Of a stretch of 34,778 bases of DNA, positions 8,526-15,719 are shown in pieces (positions within the stretch are counted from its first letter, which is position 1; every line of letters starts with the position of its first letter). Source of the DNA: an uncultured bacterium (GTDB taxonomy: Bacteria > Verrucomicrobiota > Lentisphaeria > Victivallales > UBA1829); contig CASFTV010000035.1 in NCBI GenBank assembly GCA_949297765.1, positions 1-34,778 on the forward strand, in the 5' to 3' direction. Under the pieces are notes generated by a model that was not told the DNA's origin, ran no database searches, and worked only from the letters and a program-made list of their open reading frames with translations. Both the position numbers and the translations under genes were made by a program.

Positions 8526-9653
8526 TCAAGTCGGGACCGGTCTGGAATGCTCGATTTCCAGAGACCGGACGGAATTCGGCGAAACCGGTTTTCCTGCAAG
8601 GATGTCCGCTTCGGTAATCCGGGCAAGGAAGATATATCCGCCACGGTTCCGGGCATAGTCGTAAATAAGATACAGCCGTCCATCGGGAGCTTCGGTCCCG
8701 TCCGGATAGGAGACATCCGCATCCTCGTACAGCAGAAGGCGATACGGCCAGGTAAGCCCGTCATCTTCGGAAAGATATGCGGTCATCCGTTCGCGTTTGA
8801 CGGTGGAATCGTTGTTGACCAGAAGAAGGCGTCCAGATTTCAGGCGGCGGATGAAAAAACGGGTATTCGGGCCGGAAAGAGTCCGGGAGAGTTCCGGGGG
8901 AGACCATGTGCGTCCGCCGTCGCGGGAGATGCTTTCCGCAATCCCTTTTTTCACCCGGATGCAGCAGAGAATGGAACCGTCGCGCCGTTCGACAAACATG
9001 TGTTCATCAAAAATGGGACCGCCGTCCACAGCGCTCATGTCGATTCTTCCGCGGACTTCAAAGGTCTTTCCCTGATCGCAGGAGACCACCATCATCGCGC
9101 CGGGAATGACATTCCGGGCTTCGCGAGGGCGTGGCAGGGAACTCCAGACCGAACAGGGAAGCGCCCAGGTTCCGTCGGAAAGGACGGTCGGCTTGTTCAT
9201 CATGATCCCGTCTGAAACTCTGCGGGGCGGCGTAAAACGGAACTGTTCCGGATCCCCGTCCGGATTTTCCAGGACGGAATACCAGACACCCGCAAATCCG
9301 TCGCAGATCTCCCAGGTGCCGTCCTTGCCGCCGCAGCTCTGAGACCAGAACCAGTGAAAACGTCCGTCGGGGGAGATCCAGAGCGTGGAATCAAACGCCC
9401 GGACATCCGGATGCGGAGGATCCACGACCGCCACTGTGCCGGACCATGTCGCACCGTCATCGTCGCTGATCGACATGGCGACATAATTCTCACAGCACTC
9501 ACTCGTTCCGCCCGTATACCACACGGCAAAGAGCCGTCCGGAGTCCAGACGTTCAATTCCCGGAATCCCCTGATGGGTCCGAAGCTCTTTCGCGGCATGG
9601 GGACCCGGCTTTGTGACAGGAACCGGATCAAGCGACGCAGAAGTGAAATTCAT
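8526..9653 (-). CDS. Sialidase-like BNR/Asp-box beta-propeller hydrolase
   Basis: The protein has 375 residues, the normal size of a bare six-bladed propeller. Four Asp-boxes (SxDxGxTW type) are visible at about 63-70 (SDDDGATW), 191-198 (SCDQGKTF), 243-250 (SRDGGRTW) and 295-302 (SEDDGLTW). 'GIPGIERLDSGRLFAVWYTGG' near the N-terminus is typical of GH33-like or BNR exo-hydrolases. No signal peptide is present, so it is probably cytoplasmic. The family name suggests exo-alpha-sialidase, but many gut members act on other sugars. The start is supported by GGAGGAAAGC directly upstream. It is divergent from an AraC regulator at 9773, its probable controller, and it ends in its own terminator. Confidence 0.83.
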   Translation of the reverse strand: MNFTSASLDPVPVTKPGPHAAKELRTHQGIPGIERLDSGRLFAVWYTGGTSECCENYVAMSISDDDGATWSGTVAVVDPPHPDVRAFDSTLWISPDGRFHWFWSQSCGGKDGTWEICDGFAGVWYSVLENPDGDPEQFRFTPPRRVSDGIMMNKPTVLSDGTWALPCSVWSSLPRPREARNVIPGAMMVVSCDQGKTFEVRGRIDMSAVDGGPIFDEHMFVERRDGSILCCIRVKKGIAESISRDGGRTWSPPELSRTLSGPNTRFFIRRLKSGRLLLVNNDSTVKRERMTAYLSEDDGLTWPYRLLLYEDADVSYPDGTEAPDGRLYLIYDYARNRGGYIFLARITEADILAGKPVSPNSVRSLEIEHSRPVPT

Positions 9654-9703
9654 GCTTTCCTCCTTGCTATTGCATTGTATTCAACAAGATTTATATTATA
9701 TTA

Positions 9704-9731
9704 ATTATAGCAGAAAATACAGATTCCACAA
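9704..9731 (-). promoter_or_regulatory. Promoter of the sialidase-like gene
   Basis: On the minus strand TTGTGG (9726-9731), a 16-bp spacer and TATAAT (9704-9709) lie about 50 bases before the ATG. The whole 119-bp divergent spacer is strongly AT-rich, with several overlapping TATAAT-like words. Confidence 0.5.
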
Positions 9732-9772
9732 CAAGAAAAAAATTATATTTACAGGATGAATGTTCGTTTTTG

Positions 9773-10639
9773 ATGGAAATGAAGGAAAACATCCGGCGAA
9801 CCCTGAAGCAGACGATCGACGGCTTTCCTTTCCGGAAATTCTTTCTCCCGGACGGGAAAGCAAAGATCGAACACCACTTCAGCATTCAGCCCTATGTGCG
9901 GCTGATCCTGATTCTGAGCGGGATCAAGCGCGAACCGATGTCTCTGAACGGGAAACGGGAAACGGTCACACTGCATCCCGGAGATTATTATCTTATCCGG
10001 CGGGAGGTCTGGGAATACACTTCGTTCTCCACCGAGCACGAGTTTCTGTGTCTGGTCCCGCGGAACACCTATCTTCGTCTGGTCCATTACCGCATATCCG
10101 GGAAACCGGCGGGAAACGGAGAAAATTTATTCGAGTCGGAGTGGTATCATACGCCCGGACTCTCCGCTCCGCTGCAGCATGCGTTCGACGCGCTTTCTCT
10201 TCTGGAGGAATCCCGGCGGGAACCGGATTTATGCAAAGATCTGGTCCGCGCAATCCTGCGCCTTTCCCTGCAGGAAATGCAGAAGGAGATCCTCCATGCG
10301 GGCAAGAGCAATATGACCTTCGAAGCGATCCGGGAATTTGTTGAAACCCATTGCAGTGAACCGATCTCCCGAAACGATGCGGCACAATATTTCAGACTCA
10401 ATCCCAGTTATATCTCCCAGCTGTTCCGACGGAAAAGCAATGGAACATTTCAGGAATATCTTCTGAAATGCCGGATTGCCAAAGCCAGATTTCTGCTTTC
10501 CGAAACCACTCTTCCTGTCAAGGCAATCGCGGAAGAGTGCGGATGGAGCGATGATGTTTATTTCATCCGGCAATTTCATCGGCAGACAGGTCTTCCTCCG
10601 GGGAAATTCCGTCTGATCAACAGGACAAAACGACTCTGA
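9773..10639 (+). CDS. AraC-family transcriptional regulator
   Basis: This 288-residue regulator has an N-terminal cupin-like domain ('VTLHPGDYYLIRREVWEYTSF') and a C-terminal pair of HTH motifs. These are 'ISRNDAAQYFRLNPSYISQLFRRKSNGTFQEYL' and 'LPVKAIAEECGWSDDVYFIRQFHRQTGLPPGKFR', both complete and followed by a normal short end. The ATG at 9773 is used, although a TTG codon directly before it and an ATG at 9779 are also possible. The nearest AGGA is about 16 bases upstream, so translation may be weak. It is divergent from the sialidase-like gene and probably regulates it. Confidence 0.87.
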   Translation: MEMKENIRRTLKQTIDGFPFRKFFLPDGKAKIEHHFSIQPYVRLILILSGIKREPMSLNGKRETVTLHPGDYYLIRREVWEYTSFSTEHEFLCLVPRNTYLRLVHYRISGKPAGNGENLFESEWYHTPGLSAPLQHAFDALSLLEESRREPDLCKDLVRAILRLSLQEMQKEILHAGKSNMTFEAIREFVETHCSEPISRNDAAQYFRLNPSYISQLFRRKSNGTFQEYLLKCRIAKARFLLSETTLPVKAIAEECGWSDDVYFIRQFHRQTGLPPGKFRLINRTKRL

Positions 10640-10727
10640 ATTGACCGTCCGCCCTTTCCGAATCGAAAAACCGTTTTCCCGCCCCCACGATTCCCCGGAC
10701 TCTTCTCGGGAACACGTTGAAGACGGC

Positions 10728-10754
10728 AAAAAGAAAGCCGTCACTCGGACGGCT
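10728..10754 (-). terminator. Terminator of the tRNA-Met gene
   Basis: Reading the minus strand just after the tRNA, AGCCGTC and GACGGCT form a perfect 7-bp stem around CGAGT. The stem is followed by TTCTTTTT, a textbook rho-independent terminator. Confidence 0.85.
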
Positions 10755-10764
10755 GATATTCTAT

Positions 10765-10839
10765 TGGTAGCGGGGGATGGAATTGAACCATCGACCTTCA
10801 GGTTATGAGCCTGACAAGCTACCACTGCTCTACCCCGCA
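10765..10839 (-). tRNA. Initiator-type tRNA-Met (anticodon CAT), CCA encoded
   Basis: The 75-base gene folds as a full cloverleaf. The acceptor 5' strand is TGCGGGG and the 3' strand CCCCGCT, then A73 and an encoded CCA. Position 1 and position 72 are both T and cannot pair, the hallmark of an initiator tRNA. The D-stem GAGC/GCTT contains the A11-T24 pair, also initiator-specific. The anticodon loop is CTCATAA. The anticodon stem is TCAGG/CCTGA, so only two of the three consecutive G-C pairs of standard initiators remain; 29-41 is A-T. The D-loop is two bases shorter than in E. coli tRNA-fMet. Confidence 0.93.
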
Positions 10840-10869
10840 ATAACGGCTTGCTTTCCGCAAGTACATTAT

Positions 10870-10897
10870 ACTATATCACTCTTCCCGATAATTTCAA
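10870..10897 (-). promoter_or_regulatory. Promoter of the tRNA-Met gene
   Basis: On the minus strand TTGAAA (10892-10897), a 16-bp spacer and TATAGT (10870-10875) stand 31 bases before the tRNA 5' end. A second TATAAT-like word overlaps immediately downstream. Confidence 0.6.
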
Positions 10898-10946
10898 GCC
10901 GGAATTGTTTGTTTTTCCAAAAGAAATCCGGGACACAGGGAAAAAA

Positions 10947-11810
10947 TCAGCCGTTCTGCAGCGCCCGGTACGCACCGGGAACCATTCCGAACCTCTCCTC
11001 AAACGAGCGATAAAAATAACTCAGATCATTGAAGCCGCTCTGATAACAAATCTCCGCGATGCTGAACGAGGTCCCCTGAAGCTCCTTTGCGGCAAATTCC
11101 AGACGCACCCTTTTCCGCTCCGACATAATGGATTTTCCCGTCATCTCCCGATACAGCGAACAAAGATGATTCTTCGTCACCCCCACCCGCTCCGCGAGCA
11201 TTCCCAAACGCAAATCCTCCGACAAATTCCGCGAGATCATGTAGTTGACATACTCCACGATTTTCTCCTTTCCCGCATGCCGGACCCGGCGCTCGCTGTT
11301 CCGGTGCATCAGAATCAGAAGTTCCAGGAGATTCCATTTCAGACAGGACCGGTAATTCACCGCCTTCTCCTCAAACTCCTTCATCATCGTGCGGACGATC
11401 CGCCCCATCCGCGCATCCGCCTGCTGAATGTAAAGCGACTCGTCCGAAACGGACCCTGTCCCGGAAAACACGGAAAATATATGAAAATCATCCTTCAGCG
11501 TCTCCAGCTCGCGTGCAATCAGCGAATACTCGAAAATAATATTGTACAGCTCCAGCGAACCGGTCCGGATGTCATAGGTCGTCAGCGAATCCGGACGCAC
11601 GAGGAAAAAAGAGTTCGGACGAATCGGATACGACGTCTCCCGGACAATGAACTCCCCCTCCCCCTCAATGATGTAGACCAGTTTCCAGAATTCCCGGAGA
11701 AACCGGAGCGATGTGTTGAACTCTTCCGTCCGGTTCACCCGGTGAAGAATCGTAAACGGGAAATCCGGACTGAAAAACTGCGCGGCTTTGTACTGTCTGA
11801 TCTTCTTCAT
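10947..11810 (-). CDS. AraC-family transcriptional regulator
   Basis: The protein has about 287 residues. The N-terminal sensing domain contains 'FWKLVYIIEGEGEFIV' and 'YPIRPNSFFLVRPDS', typical of AraC cupin folds. The C-terminal HTH pair is 'RLGMLAERVGVTKNHLCSLYREMTGKSI' and 'FSIAEICYQSGFNDLSYFYRSFEERFGMVPGAYR', complete and canonical. The start is uncertain. The ATG at 11810 (MKKIRQ) gives a normal N-terminus, while one at 11834 would overlap the Smr gene by 14 bases. Neither has a strong ribosome site. The position just behind the Smr and lactonase genes on the same strand suggests co-transcription. The target may be the lactonase group or the nearby sialate esterase. Confidence 0.86.
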   Translation of the reverse strand: MKKIRQYKAAQFFSPDFPFTILHRVNRTEEFNTSLRFLREFWKLVYIIEGEGEFIVRETSYPIRPNSFFLVRPDSLTTYDIRTGSLELYNIIFEYSLIARELETLKDDFHIFSVFSGTGSVSDESLYIQQADARMGRIVRTMMKEFEEKAVNYRSCLKWNLLELLILMHRNSERRVRHAGKEKIVEYVNYMISRNLSEDLRLGMLAERVGVTKNHLCSLYREMTGKSIMSERKRVRLEFAAKELQGTSFSIAEICYQSGFNDLSYFYRSFEERFGMVPGAYRALQNG

Positions 11811-11820
11811 GGATTCCGAT

Positions 11821-12096
11821 TCACAGATGAACAACCGTCACGCCGTCGGCCCCCGGCGCACCGATATCCTCGCCGGGGAAATAGATCCGGCAGGGCAGTC
11901 TTCCGCTTGCCAGCGCTCCGCGAATCCGCGAACGCAGTGTCCCGCTTCCGTTTCCGTGAATCACAAGAACACTCTTCCCCGATCCCGAATGCCGGGTCAG
12001 GAGAGAACGGAGAAGCGCCATTGCCTCATCCACCGTCATTCCGTGAAGATCGACCGAGAAATCATACGCGGAGGTCTGTTTCCAAGCTCGGCTCAT
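11821..12096 (-). CDS. Stand-alone Smr-domain protein
   Basis: This 91-residue protein is almost entirely one Smr domain, known as the C-terminal nuclease domain of MutS2. It shows 'VDLHGMTVDEAMALL' (the DLHG motif) and 'VLVIHGNGSGTLRSRIRGAL' (the HGxGxGxLR motif). Stand-alone Smr proteins can be structure-specific nucleases or act on RNA at stalled ribosomes, but the role here is unknown. A GGGAAG site lies 5 bases before the ATG, which is rather close. It sits between the lactonase and AraC genes on the same strand, with 59 bp to the former. Confidence 0.88.
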   Translation of the reverse strand: MSRAWKQTSAYDFSVDLHGMTVDEAMALLRSLLTRHSGSGKSVLVIHGNGSGTLRSRIRGALASGRLPCRIYFPGEDIGAPGADGVTVVHL

Positions 12097-12155
12097 ACTC
12101 TTCCCGACCGGGACGGGGAACGCATTCCGTTTTCCCGTCCCGGATCCGCTTCCTT

Positions 12156-13193
12156 TTATTCTTCCCAGTAAATGGCGAGCGGGCGTTTATGACTCAGAAC
12201 TTGTCCGTCCGGAGTCAGTTTTCCAATTTCCGGATTGTAGTCGAACAGGAACACCGTATCGGAGAACTCGTTTGCGGAAGCGAACTTCCGCATGCCCGGG
12301 AGGAAGTTGATGTCGCGCGGACTGCTTCCGCCGCAGAGGAGAAGATCGTGGAACGTCATGCCGCCTTTTCCGTCGAGCTTGAAAACCGCAATGGAGTCGA
12401 ATCCGCGGTTGGAGGCGAACAGGAAGCGCTCATCCGCGGAAAGCCGGACCGCCGCCGCTTTCGTCGCGCCCCGGAAGGAGGCGGGTACCGTGGAAAGCAG
12501 ATTCAGCTTCTCGAACCGGCCGTCCGAGTACGCAAGAGAGATGACCGTATTGCCCAGCTCGTTCAGGAGATAGGCGATCTTCCCCGATTTGTCGAACACC
12601 AGATGGCGCGGCCCGGAACCGGCGGGTTCCACATGGAAGGTATACGCCTTCTCCTCGTCGATCCCTTTGACCGGATCAAACGGATAGAGACGGACCGCGT
12701 CGATCCCCAGATCAATCACGATCAGATACTTTCCGTCGGGAGTGATATTGGTGAAATGGGTGTGGGGGCCGTCCTGTCTCGGCTGATTCGGTCCTTTCCC
12801 GACATGCTGGATGTTGCGCAGACGCTCCCGGATGCTGCCGTCCTCATTCAGCGCAAACACGGAAACGGATCCCGAAGAATAGTTTGCGCAGAACAGAAAC
12901 TTCCCGGACGGATCGGTAATGACATAACATCCCGCCTTTCCCGCCGCGGACATCCGGTTCAGCTCCGTCAGGGAACCATCTCCGTTGACCTTGTACGCTG
13001 CAACGCCCGAAGAGTCTCCGACCGTGCAGGTGGAATACAGATATTTCCGGTCCGGAGAAAATGCGATCCAGTTGGCGTTGTCGAGCTGATTGAACCCGAG
13101 CTGCCGGACCGTTCCGTCCGCTTCCATCTGATAGCGGTAAATTCCCCCGTCGAGCGCCGCCGCACAGGCGACAATGTAAAAAATACTGTTCAT
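12156..13193 (-). CDS. Lactonase-family beta-propeller protein (6-phosphogluconolactonase-like)
   Basis: This 345-residue seven-bladed propeller matches the YbhE/Pgl-type lactonase family in length and motifs. It has 'CANYSSGSVSVFAL' (about 107-120), 'NQPRQDGPHTHFTNITPDGKYL'-type sequence around 136-155, 'GSGPRHLVFDKSG', and 'LSADERFLFASNRGFDSI'. The conserved His and Arg of 'GPHTH' and 'GPRH' line the presumed active site. Known members hydrolyse 6-phosphogluconolactone or other sugar lactones. No signal peptide is convincing, so it is probably cytoplasmic. GGGAG lies upstream of the ATG. It is divergent from the sialate O-acetylesterase across a 266-bp spacer. Confidence 0.85.
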   Translation of the reverse strand: MNSIFYIVACAAALDGGIYRYQMEADGTVRQLGFNQLDNANWIAFSPDRKYLYSTCTVGDSSGVAAYKVNGDGSLTELNRMSAAGKAGCYVITDPSGKFLFCANYSSGSVSVFALNEDGSIRERLRNIQHVGKGPNQPRQDGPHTHFTNITPDGKYLIVIDLGIDAVRLYPFDPVKGIDEEKAYTFHVEPAGSGPRHLVFDKSGKIAYLLNELGNTVISLAYSDGRFEKLNLLSTVPASFRGATKAAAVRLSADERFLFASNRGFDSIAVFKLDGKGGMTFHDLLLCGGSSPRDINFLPGMRKFASANEFSDTVFLFDYNPEIGKLTPDGQVLSHKRPLAIYWEE

Positions 13194-13388
13194 GGCTACA
13201 CTCCCGTCCCTTTGGTTTGGTTGGATGGAGAGAACTATACCATCGGATTGGGAATTTTGCGAAAGAAGAACCGCATTTTTTCCGGAATATTTCCCCCCGT
13301 CTCACAATATGAACGAAGATTCCGGACCGACCGACAGGAAAATCGTCCGCAAAAGGGAAAGAAATCCGGAGAAAATCATTTTCCGCTC

Positions 13389-13417
13389 TGGACAAACGCG
13401 GTTTTCCGTGTTATACT
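13389..13417 (+). promoter_or_regulatory. Sigma-70-type promoter of the sialate O-acetylesterase
   Basis: TGGACA (13389-13394), exactly 17 bp, then TATACT (13412-13417) match the consensus at 5 of 6 positions each. The distance to the ATG is 42 bases. The rest of the 13194-13388 spacer shows no further gene. Confidence 0.75.
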
Positions 13418-13430
13418 CCAGAACACACCG

Positions 13431-13440
13431 TTGTTAACAA
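13431..13440. promoter_or_regulatory. TTGTTAACAA palindrome, candidate operator
   Basis: A perfect 10-bp palindrome lies 14 bases after the -10 box, at the expected transcript start region and just before the AAAGGAG ribosome site. It is well placed for a repressor. Confidence 0.4.
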
Positions 13441-13459
13441 ACAAAGGAGAACGTCTCGT

Positions 13460-15631
13460 ATGAAACTGTCAACCCTTCTGCTCGCTTCGGCCGCGGCACT
13501 GGCCGGATTCCATGCGAGCGCAAATGTGAGAATGCCGAGTCTCTTCAGCAACAACATGATCCTTCAGCGCGATGCGAAGGCCAATGTCTGGGGCTGGGCG
13601 GACAACGGAGAGGAAGTCACTGTGACCTTCAAAGGTCAGACCCGGAAAGCAACCGCCAAAGACGGACGCTGGATGGTCACCCTCGACCCGATGCAGGCCG
13701 ATGCAAAAGGTGAAAATCTCACCATCAAAGGCCGCAATCAGCTGACCATCCGGAATGTCGTCGTCGGCGATATCTGGATCTGTTCCGGCCAGTCCAATAT
13801 GGAGTGGCGCCTGAACAACACCAACAATGCCCAGCAGGAAAAACAGAAAGCCAATATTCCGGCGATCCGTCTTTTCAACGGGAATCTCTATCGCGCTTCC
13901 ATGAAGCCCCAGGATGATTTTGCCGGCAGGAGCTGGCAGGTCTGCTCGCCGGGAACGGCAGGCAACTTTTCCGCGGTCGGCTATTTCTTCGGAAGGGATC
14001 TCAACAAAGCGCTCAATGTGCCGATCGGCCTGATCTCGGTGAACTGGGGAGGAACCCGCATTGAACCGTGGACCAGCACCTATGGATTCTCCACTCAGCC
14101 GAAACTGCGCAGCATCTACAACACTCTTCTGGCCAACGTCCCGGGAACGCCCCAGAGCGACGCGGCCTACAAAAAAGCCATCGCCGACATGGAAAAATGG
14201 GTCGCCGATGCAAAGACCTCCGTGGCGAACAAAGAAGCTCTGCCGGATCTGCCGCGCTTCCCGAACGGACTGCGGTTTGACAATCATCAGCAGCCGGTCG
14301 TGCTGTTCAACACCATGATCCATCCGCTGCTCAACTTTGCCTTCAAAGGAGCGATCTGGTATCAGGGATGCTCCAATGTCGGAGACGGCGCTCTCTACAA
14401 GGATAAAATGAAAGCCCTTGTCGCCTCCTGGAGAAAAGAGTTCAACAAGCCGGATATGCCGTTCTATTTCGTTCAGCTTGCGTCGTACAACTACGGAAAT
14501 CCCTTCCGTCTGCCGGTGATCTGGGAAGCGCAGCAGGGCTTCGCGGATGAGGATCCCAATGCGGCAATGGCGGTCATCAACGACATCGGAAATTTCCGGG
14601 ATATCCATCCGCGGAACAAACAGGATGTCGGAGCGCGTCTGGCCCTTCTTGCGCTGAAGTACACCTACGGGAAGAAGGATCTGGTCGCCGACTCTCCCTT
14701 CTTTGAGTCGCTCAAGATCGAAAACGGCAAAGCCGTCGTCACCTTCCGCAACGCCAAAACGCTCAAAACCAAAGACGGAAAAGCGGCGAAATACTTTGAA
14801 ATCGCCGGTGCCGACAACCGCTACTATCCCGCAACCGCCGTTCTCAGCGGAAACAAGGCGACCCTCTCCAGCGACAAGGTCGCCAAGCCCTATATGGTCC
14901 GTTATGCGTGGAACCACGATGTCACGACCAATCTTGTGAACGAAAACAACCTTCCGGCGGGAGCGTTCCGCGCCTCCATTCCGGTGCCGGTCCGCGACGC
15001 GCTCGACCGTCTGGTCCCCGAAGCGAAAGGTATGAAGGTCGCTTATGCGATCTCCGCAAAGAAGATCTGGGATAACGGCGCTCCTCTCTACAAACAGAAC
15101 AACAGCAAGGAACTCGCCGGGAAAAAGATTAAAACCATCGGATACTTCATGCATCTGATCGGAAACGATGGAAAAGAGCGGTATGTCTATGCGACGGTCG
15201 ATCCCTTCTCGCAGGACATCACGAAACTGGGTCTGCCGACCGCGGCGAACAAGGCGTTCTTCCAGCAGATTGTCAAAAATCTGACGGTCAAGAGCAACGA
15301 TCCCGCCGTCACAAGCGGAAAATTCGAGGATGGAAATGTCGAAATCTGGAGCGGAAACTACGGCCAGCAGAATGCGGCAAAAGTTCCCGGAGCTTCCGAT
15401 TCCGTCTACGATTTCGGCGACGTGAAATCCTCCGACCGGGATGAATACGGCTCCTTCCAGCTCCATAACTACAAGCAGAAGCAGACCGTCTTTGCGATGA
15501 ACAACTTCCGTTCCGGCACGCCTGACGTCGGAATCGGAACCAACAAAAAGGGCCATCCGGACTACACCTTCACCGGAGCTTCTAAAAATTACACGGTCGC
15601 GGATCTTCTGATCCTTGTCGACGTGGAATAA
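13460..15631 (+). CDS. Secreted sialate O-acetylesterase (SGNH hydrolase) with extra C-terminal domain
   Basis: The protein has 723 residues. A signal peptide is clear: MKLS, a hydrophobic core, then a cut near 'HASA' (about 18-21). A small beta-domain (22-100) precedes the SGNH hydrolase, with 'CSGQSNMEW' giving nucleophile Ser112, 'NWGGTRIEPW' (195-204), 'WYQGCSN' (300-306) and the catalytic pair Asp381-His383 in 'FRDIHPRNK'. This is the signature of sialate O-acetylesterases, which remove acetyl groups from sialic acids or other glycans. Residues about 511-723 form an added domain that I do not recognise; its composition suggests a secreted beta-rich module. AAAGGAG lies 11 bases before the ATG. 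Promoter and terminator show a single-gene transcript. Confidence 0.9.
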   Translation: MKLSTLLLASAAALAGFHASANVRMPSLFSNNMILQRDAKANVWGWADNGEEVTVTFKGQTRKATAKDGRWMVTLDPMQADAKGENLTIKGRNQLTIRNVVVGDIWICSGQSNMEWRLNNTNNAQQEKQKANIPAIRLFNGNLYRASMKPQDDFAGRSWQVCSPGTAGNFSAVGYFFGRDLNKALNVPIGLISVNWGGTRIEPWTSTYGFSTQPKLRSIYNTLLANVPGTPQSDAAYKKAIADMEKWVADAKTSVANKEALPDLPRFPNGLRFDNHQQPVVLFNTMIHPLLNFAFKGAIWYQGCSNVGDGALYKDKMKALVASWRKEFNKPDMPFYFVQLASYNYGNPFRLPVIWEAQQGFADEDPNAAMAVINDIGNFRDIHPRNKQDVGARLALLALKYTYGKKDLVADSPFFESLKIENGKAVVTFRNAKTLKTKDGKAAKYFEIAGADNRYYPATAVLSGNKATLSSDKVAKPYMVRYAWNHDVTTNLVNENNLPAGAFRASIPVPVRDALDRLVPEAKGMKVAYAISAKKIWDNGAPLYKQNNSKELAGKKIKTIGYFMHLIGNDGKERYVYATVDPFSQDITKLGLPTAANKAFFQQIVKNLTVKSNDPAVTSGKFEDGNVEIWSGNYGQQNAAKVPGASDSVYDFGDVKSSDRDEYGSFQLHNYKQKQTVFAMNNFRSGTPDVGIGTNKKGHPDYTFTGASKNYTVADLLILVDVE

Positions 15632-15654
15632 TCGGAAAAGGCCAACACGCCAAA

Positions 15655-15698
15655 ACCGGCCCCGGAGCGCCAGAAACGCTTCGGGGCCGGTCTTTTAT
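15655..15698 (+). terminator. Strong bidirectional terminator between sialate esterase and polysaccharide operon
   Basis: The stem ACCGGCCCCG / CGGGGCCGGT, extended by AGCG/CGCT, has a short loop. It is followed by CTTTTATT on plus and by a TTTT run on minus. It fits termination of both converging transcripts. Confidence 0.88.
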
Positions 15699-15719
15699 TA
15701 TGGAAGGAAACAGGAACCT

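Noticed and set aside
10765-10839. Elongator tRNA-Met or an Ile tRNA with modified CAT
   Set aside because: The unpaired 1-72 position and the A11-T24 pair are initiator features not expected in those tRNAs.
10848-13463. 871-codon open frame on plus across the AraC, Smr and lactonase genes
   Set aside because: It covers three well-supported minus-strand genes and shows no domain of its own. It results from GC-rich codon structure.
13469-15556. 695-codon frame antisense to the sialate esterase
   Set aside because: The plus strand has a signal peptide, catalytic motifs, promoter and terminator. The antisense frame has none.
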